NCBI RefSeq assembly: GCF_031119335.1
Contig: NZ_JAVHXT010000026.1
Coordinates: 1-35,212, forward strand
Source: Pedobacter sp.
Lineage (GTDB): Bacteria > Bacteroidota > Bacteroidia > Sphingobacteriales > Sphingobacteriaceae
DNA: 35,212 nucleotides
Reading direction: 5' to 3'
Of the stretch, positions 23,869-33,142 are shown piece by piece. The number at the start of each line of letters is the position of its first letter. Within the stretch, counting starts at the first letter, position 1. Under the pieces are notes generated by a model. It was given only the letters and a program-made list of their open reading frames with translations, did no database searches and was not told the DNA's origin. Made by a program: the position numbers and the translations under genes.

Positions 23869-26800
23869 TTAATTAACTTTTACTTGTTGACGTTGTAATA
23901 AAACTGCTTTGTATTCTTTAGGGAAAACTTTCACAAAATGTTTAGCTTGATTTTCCCAATCGCTAAGGATGAATTCCGCTACCTTACTGCTAGTTAACCT
24001 CAAGTGGTTTTTCAATAACGTAGTAATTCTTTCCTCATCCTCTTGTTGTAATGGATCTAGATCCACCATCTCCGGATTGCATTTGTTGGCGAAAGTTTTG
24101 CTGGTGTCGTAAATCCAAGCGATACCACCACTCATACCTGCGGCAAAGTTGCTTCCTGTATCACCTAAAATTAACACTTCACCACCTGTCATGTACTCAC
24201 AACCGTGATCTCCCACTCCTTCTACTACTGCTGTAGCTCCAGAGTTACGAACTGCAAAACGTTCGCCTGCTTTACCACGAGCATACAACTCTCCAGAGGT
24301 TGCACCGTAAAGTGCTACGTTACCGATAATGATATTTTGTTCTGGTACATAGTTGATATTTCCAAAAGGATAAACCACCACTTTAGCACCAGATAAACCT
24401 TTGCCTACGTAGTCATTACCCTCGCCTTCTAAAGTAAGTGTTAAGCCTTTAGTTGCAAAAGCACCAAAACTCTGTCCGGCAGAACCGAAGCATTTAAAGT
24501 TGATCGTATCTGGTGTTAAGCCAGCGCTTTTGTGAACTTTAGAAATTTCGTTCGATAACATCGTACCGATAGAACGGTCTGTGTTTTTCACATCAAAGTT
24601 GGCAAAAACTGGCTCATTGTTTAATATAGCCGGCTGTGCAGCTGCAATTAACTGATGATCCAATACTTTATCTAAACCGTGATCTTGCTGTTCTGTATTG
24701 TATAAAGGTTGTCCATTAGCTGGCTCTTTGTACAAAATTGGCGTTAAATCTACATGTTTCAATTTCCAATCTGCTTCCGCAAACTCTCTCACTTTCAACA
24801 AATCAGATTGACCAACCATTTCGTTCACCGTTCTGAAACCTAATTCAGCCATCAATTCACGAACTTCTTGCGCTAAGAACTGGAACAAGTTTACAACGTG
24901 ATCTGCATCACCGGTAAATAACTTTCTCAAGTTAGGATCTTGCGTAGCTACACCAACTGGACAAGTATTCAAGTGGCATTTACGCATCATGATACAGCCT
25001 GCAGTTACTAGTGCAGCAGTTGCCACTCCCCACTCCTCAGCACCTAATAAAGTAGCAATTACAATGTCTCTACCTGTTTTCAACTGACCATCGGTTTGTA
25101 ATACTACCCTACTTCTTAGACGATTTTTCACCAATGTTTGGTGCGCTTCTGCTAAACCAAGTTCCCAAGGCAAACCAGCATGCTGAACCGAAGTTAAAGG
25201 AGAGGCTCCTGTACCACCATCGTAACCTGAAACCAAAACTACGTCAGCGTGAGCTTTAGCCACACCAGCAGCAATTGTACCTACACCCGCTTTAGAAACC
25301 AACTTCACGTTAATTCTAGCGGCACGATTGGCATTTTTCAAATCGTAAATCAGCTGTGCTAAATCTTCGATAGAATAAATATCGTGGTGCGGAGGAGGAG
25401 AAATTAAACCCACACCTGGCGTAGCGTGACGAACTTTTGCAATCCAATCATCCACTTTGTGCCCAGGTAATTGACCACCTTCTCCAGGTTTTGCGCCTTG
25501 AGCCATTTTAATCTGCAACTCATCGGCATTGGTTAAATAGTAACTGGTTACCCCAAAACGAGCCGATGCAATTTGCTTGATCGACGAACGCATGGAGTCG
25601 CCATTTTCTAAAGTTTGGTAACGGATTTCATCCTCACCACCCTCGCCAGTGTTACTTTTACCGCCAATTCTATTCATCGCAATAGCTAAAGTAGAGTGTG
25701 CCTCATGAGAGATTGATCCGAAAGACATCGCTCCTGTAGCAAATCTTTTGAAGATATTCTCAATTGGCTCTACCTCATCAATGCTTATAGACGGACGAGT
25801 ATAATTGAATTCGAACAAACCTCTAATGGTATAAGCCTGCGTAGTTTGCTCATTAATTAACTTCGAATATTTTTTAAACGTAGGAAAATCGTTTCTGCGG
25901 GTTGCATTTTGCAATAAGTGGATCGTTTCTGGATTGAACAAGTGCTTTTCACCCCGTCTTCTCCATTTATAAGTACCACCGGCAGTTAAAATATGCTCTG
26001 TTTGCGTATGCTTTCCAAAAATACGGTTATGCTTAATCAACGCTTCTTGCGCAATTTCATCCAAACCTAAACCACCAATACGAGAAACCGCACCTGTGAA
26101 ATAAGTAGAAACTACTTGTTGATTTAAACCTAAGATCTCGAAAATCTGCGCTCCGTGGTAAGATTGCAAAGTAGAAATTCCCATTTTAGAGAAAATCTTC
26201 AACAAACCATCTTTTACAGACTTGATATAGTTATAATTCAACTGATCTTGTGTTAAACCACTCTCAGCTTTAAAAGTATTGATAGTTTCTAAAGCCAAAT
26301 ATGGGTTTACAGCTGTAGCACCGAAGCCAATTAAAGTAGCGAAATGATGTACTTCCCAAACGTCTCCAGCTTCTACCACAATACCCACAGCACCTCTATA
26401 ACCTTTTCTAATTAAGTGGTGATGTACCGCAGAAACCGCCAATAAAGAAGGAATTGCAGCGTGGGTAGAATCTAAAGCTCTATCGCTTAAAATGATCACT
26501 TGGAAACCATCTTCCACAGCATCCACTGCGTAACGGCACAAACGATCTAAAGCTTTTTGCAATGATCCAGCTTTTCCATCGGCCCTAAAATACATTTGTA
26601 GGGTTTTAGATTGAAATAAGCCTGTATCAATACTTCTTAATTTTTCTAATTCTTGGTTGGTTAATATTGGATGTTTGATACCTACACAGTGACACTGCAT
26701 TTGGTTTTCTTCCAATAAGTTGCCATTGTTGCCCATAAAACCAGCCAAACTCATTACCACTCGCTCACGAATTGGATCGATTGGCGGATTGGTTACTTGC

Positions 26801-28377
26801 GCAAACAACTGTTTGAAATAAGAAGATAAGTGCTGTGCTTGCTTTGAAAGCACCGCTAAAGGTGTATCTGTTCCCATCGAACCAATAGCCTCTTTACCGT
26901 CTATCGCCATCGGCTTGATCAATAGATCGATATCCTCTCTACTATAACCAAATACTTGCTGGTAGTTATAAATAGATTCTTCCGAAAGATTGGTAAACAT
27001 TACCCTTGGTTCAGGTAATTCTTCCAATCTAATTTGATATTGGTTAATCCAATCCGCATACGGACGACGACCGCAAACTTGTTGCTTAATTTCGTCATCG
27101 CTAATGATACGCCCCTGCTCCATATCCACTACAAACATTTTTCCAGGAGTTAACCTACCTTTTTCGATTACAGTGCTTTGGTCAATCTCAACCGCTCCCG
27201 ATTCAGATGCCATGATCACTCTATCATCACTGGTAAGTGCGTAACGCGAAGGACGTAAGCCATTTCTATCTAAAGTAGCACCAATTAAGCTACCATCGGT
27301 AAAAGCGATAGCTGCTGGTCCATCCCATGGCTCCATTAACGAAGCGTGAAATTGATAGAAAGCACTTTTCATCGGATCCATATCCTTGTTTCCGTCCCAT
27401 GCTTCTGGTATTAACATCATTAACACATGCGGTAACGACCTACCTGCATGCAAAAGTAATTCAACTACATTATCTAAACATCCCGAATCTGACTGCGTTT
27501 CGTCGATCACTGGCAAAATCATATTCAACTCCTCCGGAGTAAAATAAGGTGATGCAAATGATTTCACACTAGAACGAAACCAGTTCAAATTACCTTGTAG
27601 CGTATTGATTTCGCCATTATGGGCAATATGCCTAAATGGTTGCGCCAAACGCCAAGACGGGAAAGTATTGGTTGCAAAACGTGAGTGTACCAAACCGAAG
27701 GCCGAAACCATACGCTTATCGCTAAGCTCGGTGTAATAGGTACGTACTTGTAAAGAGGTAAGCTGCCCCTTGTACACAATGGTTCGCGACGAAAACGACG
27801 CTATGTAAAAGTCTTGCTTACTATCCTTTACAGAATTGTAAATAGTTTTGGTAACGTAAGTTTTAAGCACGAAAAGCTTACGTTCAAAATCGGCACCAGC
27901 AGCAATGTGGTAAGGGCGAGAAACAAAGACCTGCTCAATTTCTGGCTCTACAGAAAGGGCCATATTACCAATATCCGTAGTGTCTACCTGAACTTTTCTA
28001 AATCCAAGCACCTCAAATCCCAGTTTTTCTGCTGTGCGATAAATAATTTCACGACATTCTTCCCTTGCCCTAATTTCTTTAGGCATAAAAAGCATACCTA
28101 CGCCATAGTCGCCATATTGCGGCAAGCTAAAACCCGTACGTAAACATTCGTCAAATAAAAATTCGTGGGGAACCTGTATCATGATACCAGCACCATCTCC
28201 GGTATTAGGCTCAGCACCACATGCGCCACGGTGATCCAAATTCTCCAAAATGGTTAGCGCATCTGTAATGTTCTGATGTGATTTTCTCCCTTTCACGTGG
28301 GCAACAAAACCTATACCGCAAGCGTCATGCTCAAAACTGTCACGGTACAACCCCTGTTGTTCATTTAAATTTTCCAT
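23869..28377 (-). CDS. gltB: Glutamate synthase large subunit
   Basis: A 1502-residue ferredoxin/NADPH-type GOGAT large subunit that makes two glutamates from glutamine and 2-oxoglutarate; with glutamine synthetase it is the main route of ammonium assimilation. A 19-residue propeptide precedes Cys20 in HDACGIGFVAHV, the N-terminal nucleophile of the class II glutaminase domain (to about residue 420). A central domain follows, then the FMN-binding synthase domain (GEGGEDEIRY, GAKPGEGGQLPGHKV, SGYDGGTGASPL). The [3Fe-4S] cluster ligands are Cys1128, Cys1134 and Cys1139 in CIMMRKCHLNTC. The C-terminal beta-helix (GXGXG domain) is recognisable by its repeating Gly pattern (GLSGAKVVV, GATSGELYARGKAGERFAVR). 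First gene of the operon; upstream DNA holds a striking palindrome. Confidence 0.98.
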   Translation of the reverse strand: MENLNEQQGLYRDSFEHDACGIGFVAHVKGRKSHQNITDALTILENLDHRGACGAEPNTGDGAGIMIQVPHEFLFDECLRTGFSLPQYGDYGVGMLFMPKEIRAREECREIIYRTAEKLGFEVLGFRKVQVDTTDIGNMALSVEPEIEQVFVSRPYHIAAGADFERKLFVLKTYVTKTIYNSVKDSKQDFYIASFSSRTIVYKGQLTSLQVRTYYTELSDKRMVSAFGLVHSRFATNTFPSWRLAQPFRHIAHNGEINTLQGNLNWFRSSVKSFASPYFTPEELNMILPVIDETQSDSGCLDNVVELLLHAGRSLPHVLMMLIPEAWDGNKDMDPMKSAFYQFHASLMEPWDGPAAIAFTDGSLIGATLDRNGLRPSRYALTSDDRVIMASESGAVEIDQSTVIEKGRLTPGKMFVVDMEQGRIISDDEIKQQVCGRRPYADWINQYQIRLEELPEPRVMFTNLSEESIYNYQQVFGYSREDIDLLIKPMAIDGKEAIGSMGTDTPLAVLSKQAQHLSSYFKQLFAQVTNPPIDPIRERVVMSLAGFMGNNGNLLEENQMQCHCVGIKHPILTNQELEKLRSIDTGLFQSKTLQMYFRADGKAGSLQKALDRLCRYAVDAVEDGFQVIILSDRALDSTHAAIPSLLAVSAVHHHLIRKGYRGAVGIVVEAGDVWEVHHFATLIGFGATAVNPYLALETINTFKAESGLTQDQLNYNYIKSVKDGLLKIFSKMGISTLQSYHGAQIFEILGLNQQVVSTYFTGAVSRIGGLGLDEIAQEALIKHNRIFGKHTQTEHILTAGGTYKWRRRGEKHLFNPETIHLLQNATRRNDFPTFKKYSKLINEQTTQAYTIRGLFEFNYTRPSISIDEVEPIENIFKRFATGAMSFGSISHEAHSTLAIAMNRIGGKSNTGEGGEDEIRYQTLENGDSMRSSIKQIASARFGVTSYYLTNADELQIKMAQGAKPGEGGQLPGHKVDDWIAKVRHATPGVGLISPPPHHDIYSIEDLAQLIYDLKNANRAARINVKLVSKAGVGTIAAGVAKAHADVVLVSGYDGGTGASPLTSVQHAGLPWELGLAEAHQTLVKNRLRSRVVLQTDGQLKTGRDIVIATLLGAEEWGVATAALVTAGCIMMRKCHLNTCPVGVATQDPNLRKLFTGDADHVVNLFQFLAQEVRELMAELGFRTVNEMVGQSDLLKVREFAEADWKLKHVDLTPILYKEPANGQPLYNTEQQDHGLDKVLDHQLIAAAQPAILNNEPVFANFDVKNTDRSIGTMLSNEISKVHKSAGLTPDTINFKCFGSAGQSFGAFATKGLTLTLEGEGNDYVGKGLSGAKVVVYPFGNINYVPEQNIIIGNVALYGATSGELYARGKAGERFAVRNSGATAVVEGVGDHGCEYMTGGEVLILGDTGSNFAAGMSGGIAWIYDTSKTFANKCNPEMVDLDPLQQEDEERITTLLKNHLRLTSSKVAEFILSDWENQAKHFVKVFPKEYKAVLLQRQQVKVN

Positions 28378-28443
28378 TTATTAGTTGGTTGTAGTTAGTG
28401 TGTAGTGAACACTAAGATACAAAAAAAATTGCACAAATTATAC

Positions 28444-28546
28444 TTTTGATAAAAATTTTATCAAAAAAAGATATTATAAGCAAAATATATGCTTCAAATT
28501 ATCATTATAGCAAAAGATAACGATACCAATTGAAATTTTATCAAAA
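28444..28546. promoter_or_regulatory. Candidate operator: TTTTATCAAAA palindrome and repeat upstream of gltB
   Basis: TTTTGATAAAA (28444-28454), one base, then its exact complement TTTTATCAAAA (28456-28466). The same TTTTATCAAAA recurs at 28536-28546, exactly 80 bases on and in the same orientation, followed by ACAAGATAAAA. It lies upstream of the likely gltB promoter, where an activator or upstream repressor site would sit. The protein that might bind is unknown. Confidence 0.5.
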
Positions 28547-28703
28547 CAAGATAAAACCAAATAATAGGTTTAAATGATTTAAAGTAAGATTATACAATAA
28601 TATGATCATATTATAAACAACAACAACCAACTGATTTACAATAAAATAATAAAAATTAAAAAATCAGAAACAGTTTAATTTAACATAAGTTTAGGGGCTT
28701 ATC

Positions 28704-28790
28704 CGTCATTGCGAGGCACGAAGCAATCCTACAACTATGACTGCATAACAAAACTTGCGCATTAAGATTGCTTCGTGCCTCGCAATGACG
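28704..28790. repeat. Perfect 25-bp inverted repeat (87-bp element)
   Basis: Arms at 28704-28728 and 28766-28790 are exactly complementary over 25 bases (they begin CGTCATTGCGAGGCACGAAG), with a 37-base middle. It is a typical dispersed intergenic repeat; the same opening words occur in the genomes of many bacteria. It lies between the ends of the glt control region and the LytTR operon and may act as a terminator for the latter. Confidence 0.85.
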
Positions 28791-28919
28791 ATACTTTTTA
28801 AGTCAAAAACAAACAAAACACTGATAATCAAAAGAAACAGTCAAAACCCACGTTAATTTATGCTAACACATGATTAACTTTAAAACACTTATACCTATTT
28901 CTAAACTAAATATCAAAGC

Positions 28920-29654
28920 TTAAGTTAGCTTAGCAAGCACCTCCGCTACTTTTGAAGGAGAAACATCTATTTCATGCTTATCTGCCACCAACAAACTACC
29001 TCCATTAGCTCTTAAATATTGCGTGATGTAATTCGTATTAACGAGATAGGACTTATGGCATCTCATGTAATTAGGATTTTCTTCTAGCATGGTATCAAAA
29101 CTTTTAAGTCCTTTACTTACCAAAATATTACGTCCATCGTTAATAAATACGTTTGTATAAGCTCCTTCCGCTTTAAAAAACATGATATCATCTAAATTAA
29201 CAAAGTAGATTTGGCTAAGTGTACTCAAAGCAATTTTTTTCATGCCGACATCACTTAGATTTTGCTTTAAGATTTCTAGGTTTGAATTTTTACGGTTAAG
29301 CTCAAAAAGTTTTACAGCTTGCAACAAATCATCTGTTTCTACAGGCTTCAATAAATAATCTACCGCAGATAATTTAAAAGCCTGAATAGCGTAACTATTA
29401 TAAGCCGTTACAAAAACGATTGAAAAATCAATTTCTTCTTCATTAAAAAAATCTAACAGCTCTAGCCCACTATAGCCCGGCATTTCAATATCCAAGAAAA
29501 CAATATCTGGCTTATGCTGCCTAATTGCCTTTACACCTTCCGGCAAATTTGCACACAAACCTACAGTTTCTACTTGAGGGCAATATGCCGTAAGCATTTC
29601 TTGAAGCAGCACTCTAGCCATCTCCTCGTCATCTATGATAATTGCTTTATACAT
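28920..29654 (-). CDS. LytTR-family response regulator
   Basis: A 244-residue two-component output protein. The REC domain (1-120) has the acidic pair in IIIDDEE, phospho-acceptor Asp55 in IVFLDIEMPG, Thr in FVTAY and Lys in YLLKPVE. The LytTR DNA-binding domain (about 140-243) has YFVNLDDIMFFKAEGAYTNV and the hallmark RCHKSYLVNTNYI. It overlaps the end of the sensor kinase gene by 8 bases, so the two form one operon and a cognate pair. LytTR proteins usually bind pairs of short direct repeats. No target is marked by context; the nearest downstream gene is gltB, on the same strand but past a 25-bp inverted repeat. Confidence 0.95.
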   Translation of the reverse strand: MYKAIIIDDEEMARVLLQEMLTAYCPQVETVGLCANLPEGVKAIRQHKPDIVFLDIEMPGYSGLELLDFFNEEEIDFSIVFVTAYNSYAIQAFKLSAVDYLLKPVETDDLLQAVKLFELNRKNSNLEILKQNLSDVGMKKIALSTLSQIYFVNLDDIMFFKAEGAYTNVFINDGRNILVSKGLKSFDTMLEENPNYMRCHKSYLVNTNYITQYLRANGGSLLVADKHEIDVSPSKVAEVLAKLT

Positions 29655-32514
29655 CTAATGGAATTGTTAGGCGGGCTATTGTACCACTTGGCTGTCCAAG
29701 TTCATACTTATCGATTATTTCTAATACGAACAAACTGTTTACCCTACCTTTATTTAATATATCTAACCTAGTTTGATTGGCCTTAATAGCAAACGAATGG
29801 TGCAACTTTTCTTTGTTAGCCTTAAGCTCTGCCGCCTTTTTTCTACCAACTCCATTATCATCTACCTCAACTTGCAAACACTCTCCAAGTTTACTATATG
29901 TAATGGTAACCAAACCTGCTTTATCTAAATGTAACAAGCCATGCTTAATTGCATTTTCTATAAGCGGTTGCACCAACATTGGCGGAAGCTCTATCATTTC
30001 TGTATTTGAAATTCCGTTTACCTTAATCAGATAATCTATCTTTTTCCCAAAACGCATTTTCTCCAAATCGAGGTACATCTTGGTTGCATCTATTTCTTCG
30101 CTCAAACTAACTATCTCCTTTTCCGACATTTCAAGCACCAGCCTGGTCAGCTTCGAAAATTTTGCCAGATAATTATTAGCACTTACCTTATCATTGGTAA
30201 ATATAAAAGCTTGAATGGTATTGAGTGCATTATAGAAAAAATGCGGGTTCATTTGAGCCTTAATAGAAGTAAGAACAGATTTCCCTAAGCTTCTTTCTAA
30301 TTGTATCTTCTCATTAAGAAGTTTTATTTGCTGCGTATACAAACTGGTTTTAGTTTTATAATAAAAGAGCATTACTGCCAACAACACTACAGAAAGCAAT
30401 AAGTAAAACCACCAGGTTTTCCAGATGGGCAGAGCTATAGAAATAATTGTTTTTTCGGCAAGAACCTTATCATTTAGCTTAAAACTGACCGTATAACTGC
30501 CAGGAGCAAGTGCTCTAAAATATACATCTCTTTCATTTTCGGTAGCACTTATCCATTCGCCATTATTCAATTTATAAGATATTACTACACCATTCTTTCT
30601 ACCATAATTTAAAAAAGAATAATTTATCCTGATGTTGTTCTGTGTATACGACAAGCCTTCTAACGACTTCACCTTAGCATCATTTACATACAAACCATTG
30701 ATATAAAAAGGCACATCTTCGTTAGCTGCCCCTACATTTCTGTACTTTATCTTAACAACACCTTGTTCGCCAGCAATAACCAAGAAATCACCTTCTACCA
30801 AAAAATCGTTTATGGTATTATTGTTATAGTCAATATCATATTTATCAAACTTGCCAGTTTCTAGGTGATAGGCATAGATAAGATTTGCACCAACTAAAAA
30901 AATGGTATTTCCTTGCCGTTTCAAAAACCTAATACCACTTTCAGAAAGCTCAATTCTCTCAAAATGTTTCAGATCGGTAATTTTATAAAAATCCCCGTTT
31001 GTAGTTAGCGCAAATAAAACATCTTGATACCAAAATATCTTTTTGACATAAAAAGGTACGGCTTTATATTTTATTTCCTGCTCTACACCCAATGTGTTTA
31101 AGAACGTGCCTACATTCGTACCCACTACAATTTGTTTGGTTCGAAAATTGTAATCAATAGTTTTTGCCCTAACATAGCTTTTAAAGGCACTAAAATCTTC
31201 CAAATTGAACACATTTTGAGTAAAATACCTATCCCATTGAGAAGCAATTTTTTGAGTTGCAAAAGGATTTTTCATCATCCCATAAAAACCACTTACAGCA
31301 ACTAGATAATATTTTTCATCGAGCTGTACAGCCTCTTTAACGGCAACATTAATGTCTTTTGTTTTACCAGCAGAATACAAATGCAAACCTTTGTTATCGG
31401 CATACATCAAACTTTTTTTATTGGCTGATATATTCAAGTAGCTCATACTTGTATTTGCACTTAACAATGTTTTAATAGCTGAGAATTGAGAATCGAGCAG
31501 TTTAACTTCGCCCGCATTGCTTACGGCGACATACGCATCTTTATTCTTGAAAAGATGAGTATATTTCTCTCCGGTTGCATAAAACTGTTGATTGCTAATT
31601 TTTGGCACTAATAACACACCATTGCCAATAGTGGAAATCCAACTGTTACCATTTTTATCAAGCAAGTATTTAGAAATACTCAAATTAGGCCATTTCAAAT
31701 TTGAAACCTTGATTTCTTTGTTATCAAAAACCGCCTCCTCTATTCCTTTTGAAGTAACAAACCAAAATTTATTATTTTCAACTTGATAAATTTCATGGAA
31801 TAAGCCCTTCAGGTTTATAGAGAGCCGAGAGAGATAATTAAGTTTTTGATCATAAAAGTTAACATATTTTCCATTTCTCGGGACAATAGCTATTTTACCT
31901 TTTATCGATTTTATCAATTTAACGCCAACCTGCTTATCTATATTTACGCTTGTTTGATACAAATTGAAATTAGGATCTATACAAATTACCTTATCTTGAT
32001 CTGTTATAAAAAAATGTCCGTTAATTAACGCAGCGTGTTCAGCATAAACAAATTCAATATTAATAGTTTTTTCAATTTTTAAAGTTTTAAGATTATATAC
32101 ATTAACTCCGTTTTTAAAAATGACATAAAGATATTTATCACTTAAACCAAAGGGTAAAAATTGTATAGGGTGGTCTTGCTTTATTTCATGCAAACGTTCA
32201 TTTTCAATGTAAAAAAGATAGCCATCAAAATTTTCGTACCAAATACGACCATACCTATCTTGCTGGATGGCACTTCCCGCTAGAGAAGACTGATTTTCTG
32301 AAGCATATAATTTGTACTCAAAACCATCATACCGATACAAACCAGCATCTGTTGCCATCCAAATAAATCCCCTGTCGTCTTGAAAGATATCATATACATG
32401 ATTAGAAGGCAGTCCACTTTGCTGATTTAATTGAACTACATCCTCACTCTGCGCAAAAGCCAGTTTGCCCATGATAACAAAAAAAAGCAATAATGATTTT
32501 GTTATGGAATGCAT
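29647..32514 (-). CDS. Sensor histidine kinase with beta-propeller and Y_Y_Y domains (LytS-type kinase core)
   Basis: A 955-residue membrane kinase. A signal peptide (SLLLFFVIMGKLAFAQ) exports a long sensor. It begins with a two-component-regulator propeller blade (GLPSNHVYDIFQDDRGFIWM, then GLYRYDG) and continues with divergent blades to about residue 610. A Y_Y_Y domain (about 625-690, with ISYKLNNGEW and LAPGSYTVSFK) precedes one membrane helix (about 700-720, WWFYLLLSVVLLAVMLFYYK). The cytoplasmic His_kinase domain has QMNPHFFYNALNTI with phospho-acceptor His758, and the HATPase has ENAIKHG and DNGVGR. This layout is typical of Bacteroidota sensors for extracellular ligands. Paired with the overlapping LytTR regulator. 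Ligand unknown; most propeller blades are too diverged to count by eye. Confidence 0.93.
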   Translation of the reverse strand: MHSITKSLLLFFVIMGKLAFAQSEDVVQLNQQSGLPSNHVYDIFQDDRGFIWMATDAGLYRYDGFEYKLYASENQSSLAGSAIQQDRYGRIWYENFDGYLFYIENERLHEIKQDHPIQFLPFGLSDKYLYVIFKNGVNVYNLKTLKIEKTINIEFVYAEHAALINGHFFITDQDKVICIDPNFNLYQTSVNIDKQVGVKLIKSIKGKIAIVPRNGKYVNFYDQKLNYLSRLSINLKGLFHEIYQVENNKFWFVTSKGIEEAVFDNKEIKVSNLKWPNLSISKYLLDKNGNSWISTIGNGVLLVPKISNQQFYATGEKYTHLFKNKDAYVAVSNAGEVKLLDSQFSAIKTLLSANTSMSYLNISANKKSLMYADNKGLHLYSAGKTKDINVAVKEAVQLDEKYYLVAVSGFYGMMKNPFATQKIASQWDRYFTQNVFNLEDFSAFKSYVRAKTIDYNFRTKQIVVGTNVGTFLNTLGVEQEIKYKAVPFYVKKIFWYQDVLFALTTNGDFYKITDLKHFERIELSESGIRFLKRQGNTIFLVGANLIYAYHLETGKFDKYDIDYNNNTINDFLVEGDFLVIAGEQGVVKIKYRNVGAANEDVPFYINGLYVNDAKVKSLEGLSYTQNNIRINYSFLNYGRKNGVVISYKLNNGEWISATENERDVYFRALAPGSYTVSFKLNDKVLAEKTIISIALPIWKTWWFYLLLSVVLLAVMLFYYKTKTSLYTQQIKLLNEKIQLERSLGKSVLTSIKAQMNPHFFYNALNTIQAFIFTNDKVSANNYLAKFSKLTRLVLEMSEKEIVSLSEEIDATKMYLDLEKMRFGKKIDYLIKVNGISNTEMIELPPMLVQPLIENAIKHGLLHLDKAGLVTITYSKLGECLQVEVDDNGVGRKKAAELKANKEKLHHSFAIKANQTRLDILNKGRVNSLFVLEIIDKYELGQPSGTIARLTIPLDV

Positions 32515-32569
32515 TTATCGAACAATCTTTTTTTTAGGTTAGGCTCTCGCAAGCAATAATTAGACACAA

Positions 32570-32599
32570 CAAAGATATGGCTTGCAATTGATGCCCAAA
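32570..32599 (-). promoter_or_regulatory. Promoter of the sensor kinase-LytTR operon
   Basis: On the minus strand, TTTG (32596-32599) is followed after 18 bases by TATCTTTG (32570-32577). Both elements match the Bacteroidota -33/-7 consensus, with usual spacing. The implied leader is about 50 bases. This is the best-formed promoter in the window. Confidence 0.8.
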
Positions 32600-32967
32600 A
32601 ATTAATAGACAAACACAAACCTACACTTAGTAAAAGTAAAAGCTACTTTGATAAAAGTGCCTACAATTAATGACCTTTCATAATGAGTTTTGTTAAAACT
32701 GGTTTAAGCACCAATAAAATAAAAACACATGCTATAGCTACTTAAACAAATAAGCAATGATGGTAAAGGAAATTAAAAACGATTGAACACACCAAAACAA
32801 GAAACACTTAAATTGAAAAAAGAATAAAAATCTTCTAAAAATTAATATCTCGGAAGCCGATTAAGTCAATTTTTCTCATCCTAAAAACACTAAAAACATC
32901 ATAAAAAACTGTAATACAGCACCTTAAAAATATATCAAAATTCGTTTCTTTAAATAGTCTATTTTAC

Positions 32968-32975
32968 TACCTTTG
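32968..32975 (+). promoter_or_regulatory. Promoter -7 element of the SRP RNA gene
   Basis: TACCTTTG, an exact TAnnTTTG match, ending 5 bases before the first base of the RNA's terminal stem. A weak -33 candidate (TTTC at 32945-32948) is 19 bases upstream. Confidence 0.75.
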
Positions 32976-32979
32976 TGCC

Positions 32980-33083
32980 GGGCAAGTCTTCTACGACCAG
33001 CTCCCTTTGAACTCCCCCAGGTTGGGAACAAAGCAAGGGTAGAAGGTTGTAGCGGTGCGATAGAAGTTGCTTGCCCATTTTTT
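32980..33083 (+). ncRNA. ffs: Signal recognition particle RNA, small bacterial type (4.5S RNA)
   Basis: The RNA partner of Ffh that targets nascent membrane and secreted proteins. The apical hairpin is diagnostic: CAGG, then UU-G, a GGAA tetraloop, C-AA, then AGCA (33018-33035). This is the symmetric-loop and GNRA-loop arrangement of SRP domain IV (E. coli CAGG-UC-C-GGAA-G-GA-AGCA). Surrounding words UGAACUCCCCC and GGGUAG are also familiar from this family. Below it CGACC (32994-32998) pairs with GGUUG (33045-33049), CUUCUA with UAGAAG, and the terminal stem GGGCAAG with CUUGCCC (33070-33076), followed by a T run (33078-33083). Promoter in place just upstream. The exact 5' end could be one or two bases earlier. 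Open frames crossing it on both strands are spurious. Confidence 0.9.
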
Positions 33084-33086
33084 ACT

Positions 33087-33142
33087 CCCCTTATACCCTC
33101 CGAGATCCCGATAGTTATTGGGACGGTAAACTCTGAAGGGGG
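33087..33142. repeat. Hairpin element between the SRP RNA and the transaldolase gene
   Basis: A nested stem: CCCCTT (33087-33092) against AAGGGG (33136-33141), GAG against CTC, and an inner TCCCGAT-AGTT-ATTGGGA (33106-33123) with one G-U pair on the plus strand. It resembles short dispersed hairpins of Bacteroidota (a CCCGATAG core) and would lie in the leader of any transcript reading into the transaldolase gene. Confidence 0.5.

Larger units (their letters stand above)
28378..28919. other. Intergenic region upstream of gltB (542 bases)
   Basis: Very AT-rich, no gene. It holds, from the gltB side: a weak promoter (TATCTTAG read on the minus strand, about 40 bases before gltB), a perfect palindrome with a repeated arm (next entry), a plain AT-rich stretch, and a perfect 25-bp inverted repeat. 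The last 130 bases before the LytTR gene's stop codon show nothing recognisable. Confidence 0.7.

Noticed and set aside
27814..28143. Antisense frame of 109 codons within gltB, and similar ones within susC (3981-4349), queA (20444-20806 and 20813-21160) and glpD (8698-9081)
   Set aside because: Each lies wholly inside a well-recognised gene on the other strand and encodes a low-quality peptide without known motifs.
28444..28466. FNR/CRP-type box before gltB
   Set aside because: FNR needs TTGAT-N4-ATCAA; here the half-sites are 9 bases apart.
32980..33083. Reading the structured leader as a riboswitch or attenuator controlling the transaldolase
   Set aside because: The apical loop matches SRP domain IV exactly in layout, which explains the structure and the T run better than an attenuator.
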